NCBI GenBank assembly: GCA_029262095.1 | Contig: JAJDAB010000337.1 | Span: forward strand, 1 to 11,559 | Origin: Candidatus Hydrogenedentota bacterium | Lineage (GTDB): Bacteria > Hydrogenedentota > Hydrogenedentia > Hydrogenedentales > SLHB01 | Direction of reading: 5' to 3' | DNA: 11,559 nt | In this document: positions 5,998-11,559 of the stretch, piece by piece | How positions within the stretch are numbered: position 1 is the stretch's first letter | How the letters are laid out: every line of letters starts with the position of its first letter | Notes under the pieces: generated by a model | The model's input: the letters and a program-made list of their open reading frames with translations, nothing else | The model's database searches: none | Told to the model about the DNA's origin: nothing | Made by a program: the position numbers and the translations under genes

Positions 5998-7662
5998 ATG
6001 ATTCGGGTTACGTGTGGACAGTGTGGGTTGCAGGTGATGGTGCCGGAGGCGGTTGCGGGCCGGCGTGGGACTTGTTTTGGGTGTGGGGCGATGGTGGTGG
6101 TGCCGTCGGACAATGTCCCGCAGGCGTCGAGTGAAGTATCTTTCGAGCCGGGACAGCCGATTTCGGATCGGTATGTGTGTCGTCAGAAGATTGGGCGTGG
6201 CGGGATGGGCACAGTGTATTTGGCCGAGGATACGCTGCTTGGCGAGCCGGTTGCGCTGAAGTTTTTGCATCCGCATTTGTTGCACACGCAGCGTGGAGTC
6301 CAGTTATTCATCAGGGAGGCACAGGTGGCGCGCCGGTTGCGGCACGACCGGATTGTGGCGACGCATGATGTGGGGCGGACGCCGGAAGGCGTGCTCTATC
6401 TCACGATGGAGATGTTGCCGGGGCAATCGTTGCGCAAGTATTTGAATTCGTTTCGGTTGGAGAAGCAGCCGATGCCGGTGCGTCTCGCGGTCGATCTTAC
6501 GAAGCAAATTTTGGACGCACTCGATTACGCGCATCAATACATCGTGCATCGCGATCTAAAGCCGGAGAACGTCTTGATCATGCCGGGCGAGAAGTTGAAA
6601 GTGCTCGACTTTGGTCTTGCGAAAGCCATCGACGAGGAAGATGTTCCGGGCGAAGCGCAGAGTTCGCCTTCGAATCATCGCGTGGTTGGCACCGAAGCGT
6701 ATGCCGCGCCGGAACAGAAACGACATGGCGAGGTGGACGCACTCGCGGATGTGTACGCGGTGGGTGTGTTGTTGCATGAGATGTTGACCTTGCGATCGCC
6801 GCGAGAAAAGTTTGTCGAGATCGAAGCAGTGCGTACCGACGTGTCGCCATCCATCATCGCGATAACGGGGAAGGCGCGCCGCGAACGGAAAGACGAACGG
6901 TGGTCATCGGCTGCCGCATTTCGCTCGGCGTTGATGGATGCCTATTCAGAAGGTTATACGAAATCACGGTCCGCGAAAACGGTTTCCGATGATCAGACGC
7001 AGGCGTCGACGGATGGCATGGTATTGCTGGAAGGCGGCTCATTCATCATGGGGGCTAACGATTCGCCAGCGACCGCGCCTGAGTTTGAAGCGCGTGTCGA
7101 ACCGTTCTACATGGATTCGCATCCGGTGACCGTCGCGCAGTACCGGCGCTATTTAGAAACGACGGAAGCGAAGCCACCCAAGCATTGGCAAGCGAAAGGG
7201 TATGAAGGCGGCGATCAGCCCGTGGTCGGAGTGACCTGGGAAGAGGCGTTGGCTTATGCGGCTTGGGAAGGCAAGCGCCTGCCGACCGAAGCGGAGTGGG
7301 AATTTGCGGCACGAGGCCGTGCGAACCGGAAGTTTCCATGGGGCAACGAACCGCCGGACAAGAATCGCGCGAACTACGGCGATTTTCTGAGCATGCCGTC
7401 GTTCGTGAATATGCATGAAGAAGGGTCTACCCCGGACGGCATTTGCGATCTCGCCGGCAACGTTGCGGAATGGACATCGGACTGGTTCCAGACCTACGCG
7501 CAACAGCGGCGTGGCGACGCGCCGGCTGAACCGCGCCGGACCGTGCGCGGTGGTTCGTGGGATTCGCCCGCAGACGGCTTGCGGTGTACAGCGCGCCAAG
7601 GCGTTTTCCCGGAGGCGCAATTGCCGACGATCGGTTTTCGGTGCGTGGTTTCCGCTGAATAG
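5998..7662 (+). CDS. Zinc-ribbon / Ser-Thr kinase / FGE-sulfatase-like fusion
   Basis: A 554-aa protein with three parts. (1) N-terminal zinc ribbon: CGQC (6-9) and CFGC (26-29). (2) A Hanks-type Ser/Thr kinase (about 59-312) with all catalytic features: glycine loop IGRGGMG (65-71), VALK Lys 88, helix-C Glu 107, VHRDLKPEN (183-191, catalytic Asp 186), DFG (204-206) and APE (237-239). It should phosphorylate Ser/Thr on unknown substrates. (3) An FGE-sulfatase/SUMF1-like domain (about 338-552): GMVLLEGGSFIMG, RLPTEAEWEFAARG, LAGNVAEWTSDW, VRGGSW and GFRC. The second Cys of the FGE pair may align with Cys 530, but the first is not present after RGGSW (DSPADGLRC follows), so formylglycine-generating activity is doubtful and a binding role is more likely. 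Unlike many PknB-type kinases there is no membrane segment between kinase and C-terminal domain, so it should be cytosolic. No SD precedes ATG 5998, but the zinc ribbon begins at residue 6, which supports this start. It is divergent from the ATPase operon. Confidence 0.92.
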   Translation: MIRVTCGQCGLQVMVPEAVAGRRGTCFGCGAMVVVPSDNVPQASSEVSFEPGQPISDRYVCRQKIGRGGMGTVYLAEDTLLGEPVALKFLHPHLLHTQRGVQLFIREAQVARRLRHDRIVATHDVGRTPEGVLYLTMEMLPGQSLRKYLNSFRLEKQPMPVRLAVDLTKQILDALDYAHQYIVHRDLKPENVLIMPGEKLKVLDFGLAKAIDEEDVPGEAQSSPSNHRVVGTEAYAAPEQKRHGEVDALADVYAVGVLLHEMLTLRSPREKFVEIEAVRTDVSPSIIAITGKARRERKDERWSSAAAFRSALMDAYSEGYTKSRSAKTVSDDQTQASTDGMVLLEGGSFIMGANDSPATAPEFEARVEPFYMDSHPVTVAQYRRYLETTEAKPPKHWQAKGYEGGDQPVVGVTWEEALAYAAWEGKRLPTEAEWEFAARGRANRKFPWGNEPPDKNRANYGDFLSMPSFVNMHEEGSTPDGICDLAGNVAEWTSDWFQTYAQQRRGDAPAEPRRTVRGGSWDSPADGLRCTARQGVFPEAQLPTIGFRCVVSAE

Positions 7663-7727
7663 ACGCGTTTGATCGCTGTTTGCGCAATTTCTATACTTCG
7701 GACTTCGTGCGCTATGGAACGACCGGC

Positions 7728-7732
7728 AGGAG
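7728..7732 (+). promoter_or_regulatory. Shine-Dalgarno that sets the HNH gene start at TTG 7740
   Basis: AGGAG is followed by seven bases and TTG at 7740. The longest open frame begins at another TTG (7680) with no SD, and its extra 20 residues precede the conserved family start (VLILNRSW). Confidence 0.6.
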
Positions 7733-7739
7733 TTTCCCG

Positions 7740-8336
7740 TTGGACGGACATGTGCTGATATTGAATCGATCGTGGGCGGCAGTACACATCGCCCCGGTTC
7801 ACCGTGCGTTGACGCTGCTCTATGTCGGCACGGCGAAAGCGGTTCACCCAAACGAATACTCGTTGCACGACTTTGACGACTGGTTGACGTTGTCCTCCAA
7901 CGGCATGACCGGACGCTATATACACACCACGTCATTACGCATCCGCATTCCCGAAGTATTGTTGCTCCAAGAGTTCAACCGCTTCGTGCGGCGCGAAATT
8001 CGCTTTTCCCGACACAGCATCCTCGAACGAGACAATCACACCTGTCAGTATTGCGGACGCCATTTAGCTAAGGCCCAATTGACGCTCGACCATGTCGTGC
8101 CGCAGTCGCGGGGCGGCGCCGATACATGGGAGAACCTGGCAGTGGCCTGTGTACAGTGCAACGTGCGCAAGGGCAGTCACACGCCTACCGAAGCGGGCAT
8201 GCACCTGATGCGCAAACCGTCCAAGCCATCATGGATGCCGAATTTCGGTAAGCGCGTTCCGGAACACCAACTCGAGGTGTGGAAACGGTTCGTTGATACA
8301 CGGCGATGGAAAATGGCGTCCGCGAATTCAGCGTAA
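7740..8336 (+). CDS. HNH endonuclease-fold protein
   Basis: A 198-aa product from TTG 7740. The N-terminal part (VLILNRSWAAVHIAPVHRALTLLYVG, given as VLILNRSW then RALTLLYVG; DFDDW) matches the conserved front half of a widespread bacterial HNH family of unknown biological role. The C-terminal HNH module has CQYC (102-105), LDHVVPQSRGG (116-126, His 118 as general base), Asn 132 and CVQC (137-140), so the two Cys pairs form a structural zinc site and the catalytic residues look intact. Nuclease activity on DNA is expected from the motif, but members of this family are chromosomal and are not clearly tied to restriction or mobile elements. It lies 77 bp after the kinase/FGE gene on the same strand with its own SD, so co-transcription is possible. 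The downstream gap ends in a strong inverted repeat. Confidence 0.85.
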   Translation: MDGHVLILNRSWAAVHIAPVHRALTLLYVGTAKAVHPNEYSLHDFDDWLTLSSNGMTGRYIHTTSLRIRIPEVLLLQEFNRFVRREIRFSRHSILERDNHTCQYCGRHLAKAQLTLDHVVPQSRGGADTWENLAVACVQCNVRKGSHTPTEAGMHLMRKPSKPSWMPNFGKRVPEHQLEVWKRFVDTRRWKMASANSA

Positions 8337-8377
8337 CGAGAATGGCCTCAGCAGCTTGGCATCGCCCATCAGATACG

Positions 8378-8462
8378 GTCATGCCGAGCGAAGTCGAGGC
8401 ATCTACGTGCGAACTGATTCGCGATTAGGCCTGGAAGATTCCTCGGCTTCGCTCGGAATGAC
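8378..8462. repeat. Long imperfect inverted repeat between convergent genes
   Basis: The arms 8378-8404 and 8436-8462 are 27 bases each. Taken as reverse complements they match at 24 of 27 positions, and one of the three differences would be a G-U pair in RNA. The loop is 31 bases (8405-8435). Each arm carries the core CCGAGCGAAG or its complement. In RNA this is a strong hairpin in both directions, lying between the HNH stop and the aminotransferase stop, so it could end transcription from both sides although no T-tract follows. Its form also fits a MITE-like or dispersed palindromic element. The core resembles the unit at 1818-1852. Confidence 0.8.
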
Positions 8463-8495
8463 ATCAGAAATTGGCGCGCCTAAAAACAGCCAACT

Positions 8496-9779
8496 TCAGT
8501 CCACCAGCGCGCGATATTTATCCAACGTCGCTTTTGGCGCTTTCTTCAATTCATCGATATGTTCGACCGTCTTCGCGACGGCATTCACGATGTCGTCCAT
8601 ATCGCTTTTCGTACCCATCAACACATGATGGTGGACCGCGACGCCTGACTTTCCATGAGCGTCTTTACAGACCGGAAGCTTGAACCGCTTTGGATTTATT
8701 TGTTTCCAGTAGTTCGGGTCGATCTTATGGCGGCGTTTGGTGTGGGGTTTGTAGAGCCCGCAGTTGTTGAGCGGTTCGTACGGCGGCTCCCATGCCCCAT
8801 TCAATTCGGCGACAAGCGAGAGACAGAAATGTGAATTGGTAAGGCCTTTCGCCGGGATTTGTTTCCAGTCCAACCGGAACGCGAAGTTGAAATAACTGGC
8901 ACGTGTGATTTCTTTACGTCGACGCATCACCAGGATTCCGGGGATCTTGGCCAACTTCTTGTTCAAGTATTGCGCGTTTGAGTCGCGCAGTTTCGTTTGC
9001 CGGTCCAACCGTTTGAGTCCGCACATCAACATACCGGCTTGCCATTCGGTAAGCCGGTAATTGCCGGACTGAACGGCGTGTTTCATGTTGTCCATCCAAC
9101 CGCGCCCGCAATTGCGCAGCGAATACAGGCGCTCGAATAAACGTTTGTTCTGTGTGGTGTTAAAGCCACCCTCACCACTGGAGAGCACTTTGCTTTCCTG
9201 GAAACTGAAGCAACCGATATCGCCGAATGATCCGACGCCCTTGCCTTTCCAAAACGCGCCGTGTTGATGCGCGCAATCCTCGATGAGATACAAGCCGTGC
9301 TTCTTGCAGATGCGGCGAATGCGGGCGATGTCGGACATCGCGCCGTACAAGTGAACAATAATGACCGCTTTGGTGCGCTTCGTAATCGCGGCCTCGATCG
9401 CATCGGCATCAATACACCACGTGTCCGGCTCGACATCGGTCAGAATCGGGACCGCGTTCACGTCGAGAACTGCGGCCGCCGTCGCTTGCCACGTCATACC
9501 CGGGACAATGACCTCGTCATAAGCGCCGATGTCGAGCGCTTCAAGCGCGAGCTGAATCGCCACAGTCCCATTTGCGCAACACAAACCATGCTTCGCGTCC
9601 TGGTTTTGCGCGAATGCGCGCGCAAAATCCCACTCGTGCGGGCCGTCATACGACCACCGATCGGACCGCGTAATGTCGGCCATCAACTTCACATCGCGCT
9701 CTTCGTGGATCGGCCAACGGGGCCAGAGCTTATTGGCGTCACGGACGGCTTTGCCGCCGATGATAGCTAGTTTAGACAT
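8496..9779 (-). CDS. DegT/DnrJ/EryC1/StrS family PLP aminotransferase
   Basis: A 427-aa fold-type I PLP enzyme of the sugar/cyclitol aminotransferase family. Visible features: N-terminal LAIIGGKAVR as in AHBA-synthase and scyllo-inosose aminotransferase-like members; phosphate-binding NGT (70-72); VPGMTWQATAAAV (92-104); IEDCAHQHGA (166-175) with the Asp that contacts the pyridine nitrogen; the Schiff-base lysine at 197 in FSFQESKVLSSGEGG; and NYRLTEWQAGM (240-250). Such enzymes transfer an amino group, usually from Glu or Gln, to a keto-sugar or keto-cyclitol in polysaccharide, antibiotic or modified-sugar synthesis. The exact substrate cannot be read from the sequence, and no other sugar-nucleotide genes are nearby. 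ATG 9779 has AGGAG six bases upstream. It is last in a minus-strand series after the acetyltransferase and DinB-fold genes, 81 bp from the corrected acetyltransferase stop. Confidence 0.92.
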   Translation of the reverse strand: MSKLAIIGGKAVRDANKLWPRWPIHEERDVKLMADITRSDRWSYDGPHEWDFARAFAQNQDAKHGLCCANGTVAIQLALEALDIGAYDEVIVPGMTWQATAAAVLDVNAVPILTDVEPDTWCIDADAIEAAITKRTKAVIIVHLYGAMSDIARIRRICKKHGLYLIEDCAHQHGAFWKGKGVGSFGDIGCFSFQESKVLSSGEGGFNTTQNKRLFERLYSLRNCGRGWMDNMKHAVQSGNYRLTEWQAGMLMCGLKRLDRQTKLRDSNAQYLNKKLAKIPGILVMRRRKEITRASYFNFAFRLDWKQIPAKGLTNSHFCLSLVAELNGAWEPPYEPLNNCGLYKPHTKRRHKIDPNYWKQINPKRFKLPVCKDAHGKSGVAVHHHVLMGTKSDMDDIVNAVAKTVEHIDELKKAPKATLDKYRALVD

Positions 9780-9860
9780 GATGATCTCCTGCCGCGCATT
9801 CTGGAATGGTCAAGCCGGGAATCGTAGCACAGGCGTTCAATTCGGTGGAAGAACATTGCG

Positions 9861-10375
9861 CTATGGGAAGCGCGCGTAGAGCAGCTCGTCGATGAGTTCA
9901 CCGTCCTTGAAAATTCGGTTCTTGAGCCGGGCTTCAGCGTAAATACGTTATTCTCAAGGACACCACCGGATTTGGGATTCCATGCAAACACGCCCGCCTC
10001 AAGCCGCGCCAACCCGAATTCGTTGAACGCATGCTCCACAATAAGGCCCAAGGCTTCCGTCGCGATTCCACGGCCCCAATGGTCTTCGCTCAGCCAATAT
10101 CCCACTTCCGCCGTCTTGGAATAGACATCGTCCTTCGCGGTCACTCCAATTCCGCCCACGACTTCATCGTCGATCGTAATCGCCAGAGAGAAGTGCGCGA
10201 TGGGATGGTTCACATTTAGCTGCACCCACTCCTTCGCGGATTCCATCGTGTAAGGATGCGGGAACATATCCGCCAGATTACGCCAAATGTCTCGATTGTT
10301 GGCATGACGAACCAGAGACGCTTCATCGCCGGCTCGATATGGGCGCAGCACAAATTGAGACCCTTCAATCTTCAT
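9861..10375 (-). pseudogene. RimJ/RimL-type GNAT acetyltransferase, frameshifted near its C-terminus
   Basis: The first frame from ATG 10375 encodes a normal GNAT domain: FVLRPYRAGDEASLVRHANN, VVGGIGVT, VGYWLSEDHWGRGIATEAL (acetyl-CoA-binding R-G-x-A loop), LARLEAGVFAWNPKSGGVLE. Past about residue 147 (near 9933-9936) it loses family character and would read on into the aminotransferase start to 9767. The next frame continues the expected ending, ARLKNRIFKDGELIDE then LLYARFP, and stops with TAG at 9861-9863. A single missing base at CTGAAGCC (for example CTGGAAGCC) restores about 170 aa, the usual RimJ/RimL length. Proteins of this group acetylate ribosomal-protein or other N-termini or small molecules. 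Either the gene is newly inactivated or the read/assembly has a one-base error; intact flanking coding favours a recent event. Start 10375 lacks a strong SD and lies 9 bp after the DinB-fold stop. Confidence 0.8.
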
Positions 10376-10384
10376 GCCTATCGA

Positions 10385-10909
10385 TTACCAGCCTTCTCGA
10401 TCACGCAACGCGGTAACGTGCGCGACGTGATGATTACCGTGCCATGCGTACATGCCGACGACCCAATCAAGACGCGCGGCCCCCAATTCGGGGTGCTTGA
10501 ATTTCCGTCGAAATTGTTCGGCGGTTAGGCTGCGCAACGAAATAGCCCAACGCGCATGCAGGGCATCCAACAAAGCCAATGACGGTTCCAACGGAGCCGT
10601 GCGTGCGTCTGCGAGTTCGGCCCAAGCGACCTCATCGTAAACCTTTATCGTCGGTACGTCTTCGGTCAAAGCCCACTTGAACCGCACGTAGGAATTTATG
10701 TGGCTCTCCGGCACATGATGAACAACCTGACGAACAGTCCAGCCCCCTGGGCGATATACCGTATCGAGTTGCGTGTCATCGAGTCCGTGTACGGCCGCGC
10801 GCATCGCTTCGGGCAACGCCACAATGTCATCAATCCAGCCCGCGATATTGTCTTCCCCAATGGCGCCTTTATGTGCGAATTGCCCGATGGGATACCGTAA
10901 ATCACTCAT
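10385..10909 (-). CDS. DinB/YfiT-fold putative metal-dependent protein
   Basis: A 174-aa protein of the DinB/YfiT (DinB_2) four-helix-bundle family. Some members are metal-dependent thiol-S-transferases, for example bacillithiol transferases; others are of unknown role. The fold is shown by RPGGWTVRQVVHHVPESH (53-70) and the C-terminal HGNHHVAHV (157-165). The His residues around 64-65 and at 161 and 165-region HHVAH give the usual three-histidine metal site. No signal peptide or membrane segment, so it is cytosolic. ATG 10909 is chosen because GGAGG lies six bases upstream; ATG 10927 would add six residues and has no SD. It is first of a minus-strand series with the acetyltransferase 9 bp downstream. 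The thiol substrate, if any, cannot be told. Confidence 0.88.
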   Translation of the reverse strand: MSDLRYPIGQFAHKGAIGEDNIAGWIDDIVALPEAMRAAVHGLDDTQLDTVYRPGGWTVRQVVHHVPESHINSYVRFKWALTEDVPTIKVYDEVAWAELADARTAPLEPSLALLDALHARWAISLRSLTAEQFRRKFKHPELGAARLDWVVGMYAWHGNHHVAHVTALRDREGW

Positions 10910-10915
10910 TCCAGA

Positions 10916-10920
10916 CCTCC
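10916..10920 (-). promoter_or_regulatory. Shine-Dalgarno that sets the DinB-fold start at 10909
   Basis: The minus strand reads GGAGG, six bases, then ATG at 10909. It lies inside the longer reading frame from 10927, which argues for the shorter protein. Confidence 0.65.
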
Positions 10921-10977
10921 AATCCACGCCTCAGCCAACTACGATAGCCTTTCCAGGTTCATGCGCATCCCTGAAAA

Positions 10978-11006
10978 ATTGTATATATCGTAACTAATTG
11001 CGGCAA
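10978..11006 (-). promoter_or_regulatory. Sigma70-like promoter for the DinB / acetyltransferase / aminotransferase series
   Basis: On the minus strand, TTGCCG (11006-11001), a 17-bp AT-rich spacer and TACAAT (10983-10978) make a good promoter: 4 of 6 and 5 of 6 consensus bases. Transcription would start near 10971, giving a leader of about 60 bases to the SD and ATG 10909. It sits in the 247-bp divergent gap shared with the gene at 11157. On the plus side of that gap only a lone TATAGT (11087-11092) without a -35 partner was seen. Confidence 0.5.
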
Positions 11007-11156
11007 AACGACTTATGGATATCCAATCGAGCCGAGAGCCGTGCAACTAACGCCATTCGGAGAATCTTACTGGATTGGTCACGGTCTATAGTACACTGAT
11101 GCTAATTCGACTACGGTAGCCAACCTACGCAAAACACGACGGATGGATTTCCAACG

Positions 11157-11559
11157 ATGAGCGAACGCGAAGTGCGCACACAGTTACAACAGGCGCTACG
11201 GTCTACACGCCGGAGACTATTTCTCCGCGGCGCAATACGCAGCGCCACAATCGCTGGGGCAATCCTGCTGACGGTTGGTGCGATCGTGGTGGCCGTTGAC
11301 CAGCGTTGGTTCGGTGGAGGCGTGGGTATTCCTTTGCTTGCGGCTTTGACCGGACTTTGGGTCGTGGCGACTCTTGTTGGTGGCCTCACGCATACCGGGA
11401 CTCGGCGCGGTGCGGCACATACCCTAGACGAAATGGCGGCGCTCAAAGACCGCGTCTTGAGCGCGGAGCAATTCTTAGCCGAGGGCGAGTTGGATGAACC
11501 GCGCCGCGTGCAAGTCGCCGACGCCATCGCACGTGTACAAGCATTGAATATTAAGTCGC
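11157..11559 (+). CDS. Membrane protein of unknown function, N-terminal part (runs off the right edge)
   Basis: The frame opens at ATG 11157 and has no stop through 11559 (134 codons plus one base). Layout: a basic amphipathic start (residues 1-26, several Arg, suggesting a cytoplasmic N-terminus), a first hydrophobic segment about 28-48 (TIAGAILLTVGAIVVAV), a short loop with QRWFGGG, a second hydrophobic segment about 56-77, then a soluble helical stretch with TLDEMAALKDRVLSAEQF (89-106). That pattern, two N-terminal membrane helices followed by LD..l.LKDR..SA, resembles the front of large uncharacterised envelope proteins (DUF4175-like), but the match is from memory and weak. The SD is weak (GGATGGA about 9 bases upstream). 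Divergent from the DinB-fold series. Confidence 0.65.
   Translation, partial: MSEREVRTQLQQALRSTRRRLFLRGAIRSATIAGAILLTVGAIVVAVDQRWFGGGVGIPLLAALTGLWVVATLVGGLTHTGTRRGAAHTLDEMAALKDRVLSAEQFLAEGELDEPRRVQVADAIARVQALNIKS

Noticed and set aside
7153..7935. 260-codon open frame on the minus strand
   Set aside because: It runs antisense across the FGE-like domain and the start of the HNH gene, both well supported. Its composition is Arg- and Ser-rich, as expected for a shadow frame.
9767..9860. C-terminal extension of the acetyltransferase into the aminotransferase start
   Set aside because: The extension has no family similarity and exists only because of the frameshift; the expected ending lies in the next frame and stops at 9861.
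10984..10992. TACGATATA shared between the DinB promoter spacer and the ATPase promoter region
   Set aside because: Only nine AT-rich bases match, without the flanking palindrome or the 16-bp phasing, so a common regulator is not supported.
11087..11092. TATAGT as a -10 for the gene at 11157
   Set aside because: It matches 5 of 6 consensus bases, but no -35 hexamer lies at a suitable distance, so it was not listed as a promoter.

Overview
The window is a piece of a bacterial chromosome carrying nine protein genes, two of them cut by the window ends, plus one broken gene. No RNA genes, insertion sequences or CRISPR arrays were seen. The gene types are a PilT-type ATPase, a secreted cohesin-like protein, a zinc-ribbon Ser/Thr kinase fused to an FGE-sulfatase domain, a STAND ATPase with TPRs, a DegT-family aminotransferase and a DinB-fold protein. 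That mixture, with moderately GC-rich DNA by eye, suggests a Gram-negative lineage near the Planctomycetota/Hydrogenedentota or a similar poorly cultured phylum. This is inference from gene content, not a phylogenetic result.

Layout. (1) 1-1794: a divergent pair, with a secreted cohesin-like protein leaving the window on the minus strand and pilT on the plus strand. (2) 1795-1911: a short convergent gap holding a dispersed-repeat unit. (3) 1912-5741, minus strand: a two-gene operon of P-loop ATPases. The upstream gene is an AAA/archaeal-type ATPase of 405 aa. The downstream gene is an 871-aa STAND-like ATPase with a winged helix and a 43-residue-period TPR array. The two are coupled by an ATGA overlap. 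Their promoter region carries three related decamers spaced exactly 16 bp apart, one at the centre of a perfect 14-bp palindrome. (4) 5998-8336, plus strand: a divergent zinc-ribbon/kinase/FGE-like fusion, followed by an HNH-endonuclease-fold protein. (5) 8378-8462: a strong inverted repeat in the second convergent gap. (6) 8496-10909, minus strand: a DinB/YfiT-fold gene, a RimJ/RimL-like acetyltransferase broken by one frameshift, and a DegT/DnrJ/EryC1/StrS aminotransferase, all behind one sigma70-like promoter. (7) 11157-end, plus strand: the start of an unrecognised membrane protein.

The most system-like part is the ATPase pair with its phased operator. Coupled translation, two signalling-type NTPase domains, C-terminal winged helices and a long TPR sensor/scaffold look like a ligand- or partner-gated regulatory or conflict module. 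No recognisable effector (nuclease, TIR, protease or pore) is fused to either protein, so a defence role is only a hypothesis. The neighbouring divergent kinase and HNH genes are the only nearby candidates for partners, and nothing in the sequence proves a link.

Both convergent gene pairs are separated by intergenic repeats built on a similar GAGCGAAG-containing core. These may act as bidirectional terminators or be dispersed non-autonomous elements. Several starts were reassigned from Shine-Dalgarno evidence: the STAND gene to 4527, the HNH gene to TTG 7740 and the DinB-fold gene to 10909.
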